In this document: positions 8,847 to 16,676 of the stretch, one piece after another
How the letters are laid out: each line of letters opens with the position of its first letter
How positions within the stretch are numbered: position 1 is the first letter of the stretch
NCBI GenBank assembly: GCA_029213025.1
Contig: JARGOZ010000019.1
Span: 1 to 64,000, forward strand
Length of the DNA: 64,000 bases
Reading direction: 5' to 3'
From: Verrucomicrobiales bacterium
GTDB taxonomy: Bacteria; Verrucomicrobiota; Verrucomicrobiia; Verrucomicrobiales; DEV007
Position numbers and translations under genes: made by a program
Notes under the pieces: model-generated
What the model was told of the DNA's origin: nothing
The model's input: the letters and a program-made list of their open reading frames with translations, nothing else
Database searches by the model: none

Positions 8847-8996
8847 ATCGGCCCGGTCTGCCGTCCCTGAATGTTTCAATAGGTCTATTGAAGCCATTTA
8901 GAATAGCGACCTTGTCATCTGCTGTTAGACAAGGTCTTTCTAGGGTTATAGTAAAGCAGTGCATTCCGGGCAAGTCGAAGTCCGTCGCGGTGCAGT

Positions 8997-9401
8997 CTAC
9001 AGCGTTGAAAGCGGAATGTCGTTCCTGCCCGCAGCGATATGACAACTCGTGCATTGGTGCCGGGTCGCAACAAAAGCTGCTGCGGCCCTTTCAGCCTGAC
9101 TGTCGCGCAGCGCTGTGAGCAACTCGAGATGGGGCCCTTTCGCCCACGCTTCAAACAACGGAGACATGTCCAATTCTTTTCCGTCGGCCCCTTTTCTCAC
9201 TGGTCTGGCTTCGATGCCCAGCTTCACCGCCTCCCCTGCCTGCTCAGCCAGGGTGATTGCACCGGTCCACTCTCCGGCTAACATTTTCTGTTCGGACTGC
9301 AACAGTTGTGCATCCGCCTCTCTCATGTGTTTACGTGTCGGTGTACAGGAAGTGAGAGTGATGAAGGTCGTAAGACCTGTCAGGAAAAGTATAGTTTTCA
9401 T
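8997..9401 (-). CDS. Lipoprotein with a C-terminal haem c motif
   Basis: A 134-residue exported lipoprotein: MKTILFLTGLTTFITLTSC ends in a lipobox with the lipidated Cys at 19. The mature part is helical, rich in Ala, Glu and Leu, and carries one CTSCH haem-binding motif near the C-terminus (about residues 117-121). The position of CxxCH at the end of a helical domain recalls cytochrome c'-like proteins, but overall similarity cannot be judged by eye. It probably acts in periplasmic electron transfer or ligand binding. It is convergent with the GT-C gene and is followed upstream by a large palindrome. Confidence 0.7.
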   Translation of the reverse strand: MKTILFLTGLTTFITLTSCTPTRKHMREADAQLLQSEQKMLAGEWTGAITLAEQAGEAVKLGIEARPVRKGADGKELDMSPLFEAWAKGPHLELLTALRDSQAERAAAAFVATRHQCTSCHIAAGRNDIPLSTL

Positions 9402-9448
9402 GCGGTATAGATTTTGGTATTAGAAAAAAATTAGATCGACTTTGTCTC

Positions 9449-9518
9449 GTAGGATGGACTGCCGGTCCGTCCGCCGTCGGGAGCCGAGTAATGTGGACGG
9501 ACTAGCAGTCCATCCTAC
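9449..9518. repeat. Large imperfect palindrome (24-bp arms)
   Basis: Arms at 9449-9472 and 9495-9518 begin GTAGGATGGACTGC and pair over 24 bases with two mismatches, around a 22-base loop. It lies between arsC, whose stop is 11 bp away, and the start of the cytochrome-like gene. It may terminate or stabilise the ars mRNA, and its form resembles REP or small MITE-like elements. No second copy was seen in the window. Confidence 0.75.
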
Positions 9519-9529
9519 ATAGAATTAGT

Positions 9530-9967
9530 TTAGTCAATGAATCCGGTCAGCTTCCATTGGTCGAACTGATCGGTGAGAAATTCCTGCATCTCATTGCGAA
9601 CTCTTCGGAAAACTTTGAGCAACTCTTCCGGTGAACCCTCTGCTTTTGCCGGATCATCAAAGCCGAAGTGAATCCGTTTCATCTGCCCTGGAAAAACGGG
9701 GCAGTTTTGATCAACATTGCCGCATACAGTGATGACGAGATGAATCTCCTGGTTCAGAAACTGATCAAGCCCCTTGCTTTCGTGTCCACTGATATCAATG
9801 CCGATCTCAGACATAACCGCGATTGCGAGCGGATGCACATAGCCGGCAGGGCGGGAGCCGGCGCTCGCTACATTAAGGGAATCTCCGGCGAAATCCCGGA
9901 GAATGCCTTCTCCCATATGGCTGCGGCAGGAATTTCCCGTGCATAGTATTAAAGCGGTCGGTTTCAT
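9530..9967 (-). CDS. arsC: Thioredoxin-coupled arsenate reductase
   Basis: A 145-residue low-molecular-weight phosphatase-fold arsenate reductase that converts As(V) to As(III). The phosphate-binding loop is CTGNSCR (C9 to R15), and C82 and C89 in VCGNVDQNC complete the three-cysteine relay known from the plasmid pI258 type ArsC, which is regenerated by thioredoxin. It is the last gene of the arsM-arsS-arsC operon, 5 bp after arsS. It would supply arsenite to the methyltransferase. A thioredoxin-like gene lies nearby at 14950, but that product is exported and so is an unlikely partner. Confidence 0.92.
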   Translation of the reverse strand: MKPTALILCTGNSCRSHMGEGILRDFAGDSLNVASAGSRPAGYVHPLAIAVMSEIGIDISGHESKGLDQFLNQEIHLVITVCGNVDQNCPVFPGQMKRIHFGFDDPAKAEGSPEELLKVFRRVRNEMQEFLTDQFDQWKLTGFID

Positions 9968-9972
9968 TATAT

Positions 9973-10941
9973 TTAGTTCGCAGCGGTGGCGACGGCACTT
10001 TCAAGCGCACCCGTGCAGCTGCTCCCCGCACCGGCGGTGCAGCCAAGACAGTGATTGGCGGTGATGATTTCGTATTCACCAATGGTCTGCGGCGTCACAT
10101 CCCATAGGAACAGGTCTTTGCCATTGCGGAGTTGCATCTTGAGCATTTGATTGAAGTCGCAATCGAAGACTTCGCCTGCCATACCGATGTTGATGGTGCT
10201 GCGACACATCAAGTCATCGACCGTAGAGGGATTGAAGCTGTTCGCCAGCAGATCCATGTAGGCATCCCACTGACCGTGCTCGCGCAACTCTGTGGCGAAG
10301 CGGGCGACAGGTAGATTCGTAATGGTGAAAAGCCGGGTGAATTCTATACCGTAGCGGTCCCGCAATTCACGCTTGTATTCGACTTCGAGTTCCGTCTGAT
10401 TCGGCGGCAGCTTTGGGCCGATCGGATTATAGACCAGAGTCAGAGGTAAACGGGTGCCATAGCCAACAGCGTTGAGTTTGCGCAGGGCGCGAATGCTTTT
10501 TAAAAAGACACCGTCACCGCGTTGTTCGTCCACGTTTTCCTCCAGATAGCAGGGCAGCGAGGCAACCACTTCGACTTCATGCCGCGCGAGGAACTCAGGC
10601 AGGTAAGCGTGGGATTTCGTTTCGATGATCGTTAGATTGTTCCGGTCGATGACATGCGCTCCCACACTGCGCGCGGTCTCGACGAAATAGGTAAAGAACT
10701 CGCTCAACTCCGGTGCACCTCCCGTGATATCTACCGTTTCAGGTTTGTGTTCTTTGATCCATGCACCGACGCGCTTCGCTGTGGACTCATCCATCATCTC
10801 GGTGCGGTGGGGACCGGCGTCGACATGGCAATGCGTGCAGGTTTGGTTGCACTTGCGTCCCACGTTTATCTGAAGGGTCTTAAAAGTCCCCCGTGAAAGC
10901 GGGACTCTGTGGGCGTTAAGTTGTTGTTGGAATCGGTTCAT
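9973..10941 (-). CDS. arsS: Arsenosugar biosynthesis radical SAM protein ArsS
   Basis: A 322-residue radical SAM enzyme with the 4Fe-4S motif CNQTCTHC (C31, C35, C38) after a short N-terminal strand. The C-terminal part has a second Cys-rich region, including CRSTINIG, GEVFDCDFNQ and CLGCTAGAGSSCTGA, as in the radical SAM/Cys-rich family that joins methylated arsenic to the adenosyl moiety of SAM during arsenosugar synthesis. ATG at 10941 was chosen because a longer frame would overlap arsM, whose stop is at 10946. The tight arsM-arsS-arsC order supports the assignment. Confidence 0.9.
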   Translation of the reverse strand: MNRFQQQLNAHRVPLSRGTFKTLQINVGRKCNQTCTHCHVDAGPHRTEMMDESTAKRVGAWIKEHKPETVDITGGAPELSEFFTYFVETARSVGAHVIDRNNLTIIETKSHAYLPEFLARHEVEVVASLPCYLEENVDEQRGDGVFLKSIRALRKLNAVGYGTRLPLTLVYNPIGPKLPPNQTELEVEYKRELRDRYGIEFTRLFTITNLPVARFATELREHGQWDAYMDLLANSFNPSTVDDLMCRSTINIGMAGEVFDCDFNQMLKMQLRNGKDLFLWDVTPQTIGEYEIITANHCLGCTAGAGSSCTGALESAVATAAN

Positions 10942-10945
10942 GGTC

Positions 10946-12115
10946 TTAACAGCAAGTTCCGTTCTTCTCGTCGCAGCACTGGGCCGCCTCGGTGGTTGCA
11001 TCGTAGTCCCGTCCTTTTGTTTCGCGCGGGTCGCGTAAAACAGCTTCCGAACAGGTGAAGGGTTTCGCCTCGTTCAACGGGATGGCTTCCAGAGGCTCGA
11101 TAAATTCGAAATGCCCCGCGTAGGGTGCTTTTTGATAGAGGTTAAAAGTCTTGTCGCAAACCGCGTAGCGCTTGCCCCGTTCCATAGCGTGGTTGTCGTC
11201 GTCGAGCACCTTGAGGAACGGTCCCTTGTAGATCACTGCCTGATTGCGCTCCAGACAGGGTCCCTGCTTGCCTTTCCACGCCTGCACCGTGACGCTGCGA
11301 AACTCGATGCCCTCCACCGTTTGCCAGGGGGCACTATCGCGTTTCAGAATTTCAATACCGTAAAAACCGGCGTCCTCGAAGGCCTTTAGAAAACCGTCCT
11401 CGGTGAAGGCGCCACTAATGCAGCCGCTCCACAGGACGGGATCACATTGCATGTCGGCCGGCACCTCCTCGTCGCTCACTATGTCGGAAATCACCGCGCG
11501 TCCGCCGACCTTTAGCACCCGGAAGATCTCATCGAACAGTTGTCGCTTATGCCGGGACTCGACGAGGTTAAGAACGCAGTTCGACACAACTACATCAACT
11601 TCCCCGGACTTCACTAGCGGATGTTTTTTCCGTAGATCCTCAGTGAATGTATCGGCGGCGAGCAGGGACGCGGCATCCTGTATAGGACGCTTCTCAAGTT
11701 CAGCATCGAGGATCTCCAAATCGAGGGCGAGATCCTGGATACGACCCTTGCCGAATTCTACGTTGGCATAGCCGAGCCGGTCGGCCACGATCGGAGCGTT
11801 GCGTCGGGCCACCTCAAGCATGTTATCCGTCATGTCCACACCGATCACCCTTCCGTTTTTCCCCACGACCTGCGAGGCGATAAAGCAGATCTTGCCTGTT
11901 CCGCTGCCGAGATCCAGGACTGTCTCGCCGGGCTTTAGGTATTTCGACGGATCGCCGCAGCCGTAGTCCTTCTCGATAACCTCCGAAGGAATCACTTCGA
12001 GATATTCAGGATCGTAATCAACCGGACAGCACAGGGCGGCTTCCGGTGCCTGAGCGGCGGCGGCGTAACGGTCGCGGGTCGCGTGTTCCGATAACATGGT
12101 AATTGACGAATTCAT
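10946..12115 (-). CDS. arsM: Arsenite S-adenosylmethionine methyltransferase
   Basis: A 389-residue class I methyltransferase of the arsenosugar-type ArsM group. It has the SAM loop LDLGSGTGK (residues 67-75), conserved cysteines near the N-terminus (CC at 29-30, C53) and in VVSNCVLNL, and a Cys-rich C-terminus (CCDEKNGTCC). The extra C-terminal domain (about residues 275-389) is typical of ArsM proteins coupled to ArsS. It methylates As(III) before sugar attachment. It is first in its operon, and a candidate sigma-dependent promoter lies about 50 bp upstream (12163-12192). No arsR repressor gene is adjacent. Confidence 0.9.
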   Translation of the reverse strand: MNSSITMLSEHATRDRYAAAAQAPEAALCCPVDYDPEYLEVIPSEVIEKDYGCGDPSKYLKPGETVLDLGSGTGKICFIASQVVGKNGRVIGVDMTDNMLEVARRNAPIVADRLGYANVEFGKGRIQDLALDLEILDAELEKRPIQDAASLLAADTFTEDLRKKHPLVKSGEVDVVVSNCVLNLVESRHKRQLFDEIFRVLKVGGRAVISDIVSDEEVPADMQCDPVLWSGCISGAFTEDGFLKAFEDAGFYGIEILKRDSAPWQTVEGIEFRSVTVQAWKGKQGPCLERNQAVIYKGPFLKVLDDDNHAMERGKRYAVCDKTFNLYQKAPYAGHFEFIEPLEAIPLNEAKPFTCSEAVLRDPRETKGRDYDATTEAAQCCDEKNGTCC

Positions 12116-12162
12116 GAAAATAATGGGTGGCCTGTGAAACAGTCAAAGGCCGGTGTTAAGAG

Positions 12163-12192
12163 TGAGTCGTAGAAAGAATCCCAACTCTTAAC
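12163..12192 (-). promoter_or_regulatory. Candidate alternative-sigma promoter for arsMSC
   Basis: On the minus strand GTTAA (12188-12192) is followed after 18 bases by CGACTCA (12163-12169), ending about 48 bp before the arsM ATG. The same two blocks at the same spacing occur upstream of genes at 15840, 18577 and 20384. The arrangement fits a -35/-10 pair. Assignment to the sigma factors encoded next door is inference. The remaining 12193-12491 holds no gene or structure that I can support. Confidence 0.5.
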
Positions 12193-12491
12193 GGATTACT
12201 TTAAATAAATTCAAAGGCTGTTGTTTCGGAGGCCGACCTCAGGGAGAAACAGCGTACGGAACCCTGATAGTTAAACCACTCCTCCAGACCCCGACCAATC
12301 GAGGTATCGTTTTCGGTTGCTACAAAACAGCTTTCGAGAGCGATTCCCGGCGACTCTCCTTAATGCAATGCTTACAGGAAATATATTGCAGAAAGCTCAG
12401 TTCTCATTGTCTTGCGACATAAACCCAAAGGGAGACTGAGATGAAGCCGGAAATCAGGCAGGGACAGGAAATCCGGCTATTTTGTGGCGAA

Positions 12492-12857
12492 TCACTTCTG
12501 ACAGTCAGTGCCATCGTTATCAGTTCCTTTGGTCATTGTTCGCAGGATGCGCTGGCGGGCTTCGTCGGGAAGAGATTTAGCAGGTTCGTCATCTTCCTTC
12601 GCAGGATATGAAGCGCCTCGACTTAGTACTCCTAAACATTCCATTTGTTTCGGTAGCGATCTGCACAAACCACAGCTCATTCGGTGAATGCGAAATCGTA
12701 CTTTCTCACCCTGCGTCAACGGGCGATCCAACCGAACCGAACACAGTTCAGAAAAATGGCGGCACGATAGATGCAGAGGTTTCAGCACCGGCCACATCAT
12801 TTTCTGTATGATGCGATATCGAAGAGGCGGTTCCGGGTTTTGTTTGGTTTCAGGCAT
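12492..12857 (-). CDS. Zinc-finger anti-sigma-like protein
   Basis: A 121-residue soluble protein with CRHFSELCSVRLDRPLT followed by HRMSCGLC (HX3CX2C). This order matches the zinc-binding anti-sigma (zf-HC2) module that holds ECF sigma factors. It lacks a membrane segment, so it would act in the cytoplasm, and the C-terminal third is charged and poorly conserved-looking. It starts 11 bp after the ECF sigma gene stop (12869), so the two are almost certainly co-transcribed and partners. Confidence 0.72.
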   Translation of the reverse strand: MPETKQNPEPPLRYRIIQKMMWPVLKPLHLSCRHFSELCSVRLDRPLTQGEKVRFRIHRMSCGLCRSLPKQMECLGVLSRGASYPAKEDDEPAKSLPDEARQRILRTMTKGTDNDGTDCQK

Positions 12858-12868
12858 CGAACTACCGG

Positions 12869-13450
12869 CTACGGGGCTATATTGTTACTTTGCAGGCAGG
12901 TCCTGATTTTATGACGCGCCCGGGTCAAAAGTACGCCGGCACTGCCAACGGTTACTCCGGCGGCTTGAGCGACTTCTCCTACAGAAAGTTCATCTACTTC
13001 ACGAAGAAGAAACACCATTTTTAAACGATCCGGAAGTCGATCTGTACAATGTTGGACCCACCCCAGAATTTCTTTCCAATGAGCCTGGTCGCTGGGCAGA
13101 TCATTGAGGAATCCCAGAGAAAAATTGGGATCGACCTTCCACGAACCATGAGCATCGAACAGCTGATCCAACGGGTCGTCCTCCCAGGTTTCATCAGGCG
13201 CGCTAACGGAATGTTTATCAGGATCCCGTTTGCAGGCGCGAAAGTAATCAAGAATTTTATATTTCATGATACCTGTCAGCCAGGTGCTGAGTTGTGATCG
13301 CCCGTCGAAATTACCGCGTTTCTCCCAGGCGGTAACTAGGCAAGCCTGAACCAAATCCTCAGCTTGCTGGTGGTCGCCGACTCTCTGCCGTGCGTAAGCA
13401 AAAAGCCGGTCAGCTTCCGCCATGAGGAGTTCAGGAGATATTTCTTTCAT
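12869..13450 (-). CDS. ECF-type RNA polymerase sigma factor
   Basis: A 193-residue ECF sigma-70 factor. Region 2 includes DHQQAEDLVQACLVTAWEK and STWLTGIMKYKILDYFR; region 4 includes VFLLREVDELSVGEVAQAAG and VTVGSAGVLLTRARHKIR. ATG at 13450 (MKEISPELLMAEADRLF) was preferred to an extended frame to 13564 because it starts directly before region 2. It lies between a membrane anti-sigma-like gene and a zinc-finger anti-sigma-like gene. It is a candidate reader of the GTTAA/CGRCTCA motif. Confidence 0.85.
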   Translation of the reverse strand: MKEISPELLMAEADRLFAYARQRVGDHQQAEDLVQACLVTAWEKRGNFDGRSQLSTWLTGIMKYKILDYFRACKRDPDKHSVSAPDETWEDDPLDQLFDAHGSWKVDPNFSLGFLNDLPSDQAHWKEILGWVQHCTDRLPDRLKMVFLLREVDELSVGEVAQAAGVTVGSAGVLLTRARHKIRTCLQSNNIAP

Positions 13451-13556
13451 ATTGATCGGACCTGGCTCAAAAGAAATCATCCCTGTGAAGACGTTTAAAC
13501 TACAGGGAACTTTCTTACTGGATTTGCGGAGTGTTGTCAACACCGCCAGGTTTATG

Positions 13557-14342
13557 CTATCCAAGGGGGATTAGATTCCGGGGATTTTTCTTCGAGTTTC
13601 CTTTCATGACAACCAGGTGAATTTTATCACCCGAATTCCAGGTAGTCGACTTCCAGTCCCCTTCCGGGGTCCGTTTCACTTCGCCATCGTTCCAATGCTG
13701 AATGGCTGATGCGTCGACGGTGAACATATGAATGTCCGCCTTGCTTTCGCCATCCCTTCGATAGCATAGTAAAGAAACTCGATGACCTTTCCATTCCATT
13801 ATTTTGCATCCCGCCAGCTTTCCGTCGTCGACTTCTCCGGGGATCGTAATCTCCAAACCTTGCGATTTGAAAAAGAGCGAAACACTGTTTGGATCATCTG
13901 ATTTATGATCAAGGGTCTTCAGTTCTTTGAGTTGCTGAATCATATCGTTTCGGAAAGTTGCGATGCTATCTGAATTTTGGGAAAAGGGATTCATGATTTG
14001 CCACGCAACGATTCCGATCATCAAACATGCTGCGGCAGCAACGGAGGCGATCATGAACCATCGGTTTGGCTTTGGTTTTGTAGAGACTTTGACCCCTGTC
14101 AGGATAGCGTTTTTGAGACCGGGAGGGACCGGGACCTTCTTTAGCTGGCTGCTCACCGCAGTATCAAATTCACGGACTTCGGTCCACCACTGCTTCAAGC
14201 TTTCGTTGTTTTTCACCATTTTCAGCGCCTCGAAAACCTGTGGATCAGATAGATTCTCCTCTTCATTCCGAATCGCTGATAAAATAAATTTGGCTTCGTC
14301 AATATTCATATCATTTTGTTCAGGTGGTATATAATTATTCAC
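13557..14342 (-). CDS. Membrane anti-sigma-like protein
   Basis: A 261-residue protein with a soluble N-terminal helical part (about residues 1-90), one transmembrane helix (about 95-117, FMIASVAAAACLMIGIVAW) and a beta-rich outer domain. Its position immediately after an ECF sigma gene, with start and stop overlapping by 8 bp if the GTG start is used, argues for an anti-sigma role. An ATG at 14309 (MNIDEAKFIL) is an equally good start. The outer domain contains GCKIMEWKGHRVSLLCYR, and has no recognised sensory family. Confidence 0.65.
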   Translation of the reverse strand: MNNYIPPEQNDMNIDEAKFILSAIRNEEENLSDPQVFEALKMVKNNESLKQWWTEVREFDTAVSSQLKKVPVPPGLKNAILTGVKVSTKPKPNRWFMIASVAAAACLMIGIVAWQIMNPFSQNSDSIATFRNDMIQQLKELKTLDHKSDDPNSVSLFFKSQGLEITIPGEVDDGKLAGCKIMEWKGHRVSLLCYRRDGESKADIHMFTVDASAIQHWNDGEVKRTPEGDWKSTTWNSGDKIHLVVMKGNSKKNPRNLIPLG

Positions 14343-14892
14343 CCGATGCCCATCGTAGGGGTACTATGTTTCTCGGGGTGGTGTCAGTCTCGAGTCGTAA
14401 AATTAGCCAATTCCGCAATTCCGCCCTTCCCCGGTAGAGGCGGGACATCACTGTGCCGGAGGGAACTTTGAGAATTGCCGCAATCTCCTGATAGCTGAAA
14501 TCCTCAAAATAGAAAAGCGCTAGAGGGACTCGAAACACTTCCCGAATCTCGCTTAATCCTTCCATAATCATGGCTTCGCTGGCTTGTTTGAGGACCTCCA
14601 TTTCTACATTATCAGGGGCCTCCACTTCGAGATGTTCCTTTTCATCGATCGCAGTGAATCGACCGGTTTCTTTCCGCATGGAGTAAAACTCGCGGCGCAG
14701 GGTGGTGAACAGCCATGATTTCGCCTTTGCCAGGTCTCTGATTTGACCACCCTTTGCCGCGAGATAGAGGTACGTTTGTTGCGTCAAATCGGCAGCCTCC
14801 TCTTCGTTTCTTGTCAGGCTGAGAGCAAATCGGTAGAGGTTTTCGTAATGTTCGTCTACCAAAGTTGCGATCAAAGCAGGCTTCATTTTCAT
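14335..14892 (-). CDS. ECF-type RNA polymerase sigma factor
   Basis: A 185-residue ECF sigma-70 factor, first gene in a four-gene unit (sigma, membrane anti-sigma, sigma, zinc-finger anti-sigma). Region 2 is seen in YENLYRFALSLTRNEEEAADL and AKSWLFTTLRREFYSMRKE; region 4 in FYFEDFSYQEIAAILKVPSG and GTVMSRLYRGRAELR. It differs clearly from the second sigma factor at 12869, so the pair is not a recent tandem duplication. No copy of the GTTAA/CGRCTCA motif was found in its own upstream region. Confidence 0.87.
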   Translation of the reverse strand: MKMKPALIATLVDEHYENLYRFALSLTRNEEEAADLTQQTYLYLAAKGGQIRDLAKAKSWLFTTLRREFYSMRKETGRFTAIDEKEHLEVEAPDNVEMEVLKQASEAMIMEGLSEIREVFRVPLALFYFEDFSYQEIAAILKVPSGTVMSRLYRGRAELRNWLILRLETDTTPRNIVPLRWASGE

Positions 14893-14949
14893 AGAATATA
14901 CAGCGGAAAGTTGTAATTCCGAAGTAGGTCGTTCCTGCTGTCCGAATAC

Positions 14950-15462
14950 TTACTTGTTACCTGATCCTTTTCGTCCTGATCCTGAACCGGGCTGAGGTGT
15001 TGATCCGCTTCCGGAAGGTCGTTTTGCATCAATTTTTACTTTATCAAGAATTCCGGTAAACTGAGTGGGCGAAACACTACCGGCGAAGTGTCCTATATAG
15101 CTGCCATCCGGGCGGGCGAACGTGATATGAGGAATACCATTGACACCGAATTTTGACATCAACGGTTTATTTTTACTTTCGTCAGCATCAAGGTATGCCC
15201 ATACAAAAGATTCGTGATAGGGCTGTACTTTCGAACTGGGATATACGTTTTTCTTCATCTTCTGACAAGGTGGACACCACGAGGCGGAAAATACTACAAT
15301 GAGTGGTTTCCCGGCTTTGGAGGCACTCGCCAGAGCGGTATTATAGTCGTGATGAAAATAGGGTGCATCGTCTGCAGCTTGTGACTGGCTGTAAATCAAG
15401 CCGATCAGAGCGCACATGACGGCGAGTGATTTGTAACAATTCGAGGTATGGTTCGTCTTCAT
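14950..15462 (-). CDS. Exported thioredoxin-family protein
   Basis: A 170-residue protein with a signal peptide (cleavage near residue 30) and a thioredoxin fold carrying the active site SWCPPC (W62, C63, C66) and the cis-Pro region NGIPHITF. The C-terminal 25 residues are Gly/Ser/Pro-rich (SGSGSTPQPGSGSG), like the tail of the lipoprotein at 6777. It likely reduces or oxidises thiols in the periplasm. It lies 57 bp upstream of the sigma operon on the same strand and could be co-transcribed with it. Confidence 0.82.
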   Translation of the reverse strand: MKTNHTSNCYKSLAVMCALIGLIYSQSQAADDAPYFHHDYNTALASASKAGKPLIVVFSASWCPPCQKMKKNVYPSSKVQPYHESFVWAYLDADESKNKPLMSKFGVNGIPHITFARPDGSYIGHFAGSVSPTQFTGILDKVKIDAKRPSGSGSTPQPGSGSGRKGSGNK

Positions 15463-15748
15463 GAGTATGGTTTTCTATTGCCTGTTTTTGGTATGTTGAA
15501 TTATCTCCGATCCCGTTGACTGGAGAATATTTGTAAACAGAAGAGGGAGATTCCGGAGGAATATTCCCGAAATATTTCATTTTTCTTCGATGCCGGGTCT
15601 TCTGAAGTGTGAAGACGATGTTTTTGCTCAGCGGGTGAACCATTTTTACCGGGTGTGTACAGACCTGAGACACAGGTTTGCGTACAGGTGCAATTGGCCC
15701 CGGGATAGAAACGCCCTGAGGTCGCGGCTAAAAGAAATCAAAAAAGCT

Positions 15749-15777
15749 GTTAAGACCAACCGAAAAATGCCGGCTCA
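15749..15777 (+). promoter_or_regulatory. Candidate alternative-sigma promoter for the DUF547 gene
   Basis: GTTAA at 15749-15753 and CGGCTCA at 15771-15777 are separated by 17 bases and end about 62 bp before the DUF547 start. It is the fourth, slightly divergent member of the motif set at 12163, 18512 and 20285. The rest of the 377-bp gap between the divergent genes (15463-15839) shows no supported gene. Confidence 0.42.
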
Positions 15778-15839
15778 GTTGAGTAACCAAAATCTATAGG
15801 GAGTTACGATCCTAACAACAATCATATAATCGCTAATCA

Positions 15840-16580
15840 ATGAAATTGAAAACCATTTATCTATTTGTCGTCATCATCTCTGCTCTACTCGTTTCCTCGC
15901 TTCGGGCCGATGACTGGGTCGAACAATACGACGAACTCCTGGGGAAATACGTAACGTCAACGGGGGTTAAATATAGGGCATGGCATGGGAATTCAGCCGA
16001 TCGAGAAGCGTTGTCCAGAGTGGTGTCCTCCATCGGTAATGAAAAATTGAGCGGTAAATCCGAAAGCGAAAAGCTCGCCTTTTATTTGAATGCGTACAAT
16101 GCCTGGATCCTTCAGCGAATCCTTGATACCTATCCAACGGCTGGCCCCGGCGGTGGAGGGCTCATTGGCAGAGGTCGCTTTTTCAAAGCGAACAATCTCA
16201 AGGTTGCGGGAAACAAGACCAGTTTTACCGCTCTCGAAAATGACGTGATCCGAACGGAATTCAATGAACCCCGAATTCATTTTGCCTTGAACTGTGCCAG
16301 CGAAAGCTGTCCTCCACTCGCCGGGTCTGCGTTTCGCGGTGCAACCCTCGACTCTGTGCTTACCACACTCGCCTCGAATTTCATCAACCGGAATCCTAAA
16401 GGGGTGGCTTTCTCCGGTGGTGAAGCCAGGATCTCGAAAATATTTGATTGGTATGACTCTGATTTTCAGGCTGAAGGAGGGGTGCTATCATACATCAACA
16501 AGCATAGGAATTTGAAAATCCCTAATGGAGCTAAAGTTTCATTTCAAACTTATAACTGGAGTTTGAACGAAGCGAAATAG
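15840..16580 (+). CDS. DUF547 domain secreted protein
   Basis: A 246-residue exported protein with a signal peptide ending near LRADDWV. The DUF547 core is seen in LAFYLNAYNAWILQRIL, FFKANNLKVAGNKTSFTALEND and RIHFALNCASESCPPL, where the conserved Asn-Cys-Ala-Ser-x-x-Cys-Pro motif lies. The biochemical role of DUF547 is not established; cysteine-protease-like folds have been proposed. DUF547 genes are commonly found near arsS-type and TVP38/oxidoreductase genes, and the same neighbourhood is seen here. A candidate promoter lies upstream. Confidence 0.85.
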   Translation: MKLKTIYLFVVIISALLVSSLRADDWVEQYDELLGKYVTSTGVKYRAWHGNSADREALSRVVSSIGNEKLSGKSESEKLAFYLNAYNAWILQRILDTYPTAGPGGGGLIGRGRFFKANNLKVAGNKTSFTALENDVIRTEFNEPRIHFALNCASESCPPLAGSAFRGATLDSVLTTLASNFINRNPKGVAFSGGEARISKIFDWYDSDFQAEGGVLSYINKHRNLKIPNGAKVSFQTYNWSLNEAK

Positions 16581-16676
16581 AATACCTGCTAAATCCAAAA
16601 TTGGGAATGAAATCAGGCTCCATTAAAATGGACTGTTATCGGAATCAAGCAGCATGATAACGATCAAACCAAACGA

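Noticed and set aside
12441-12605. 55-codon frame behind an SD-like GGGAGA, antisense to the zinc-finger gene end
   Set aside because: Most of it overlaps the opposite-strand gene, and the product looks like reversed-strand coding.
15590-15799. 69-codon plus-strand frame upstream of the DUF547 gene
   Set aside because: No start support or recognisable product, and it overlaps the candidate promoter at 15749.
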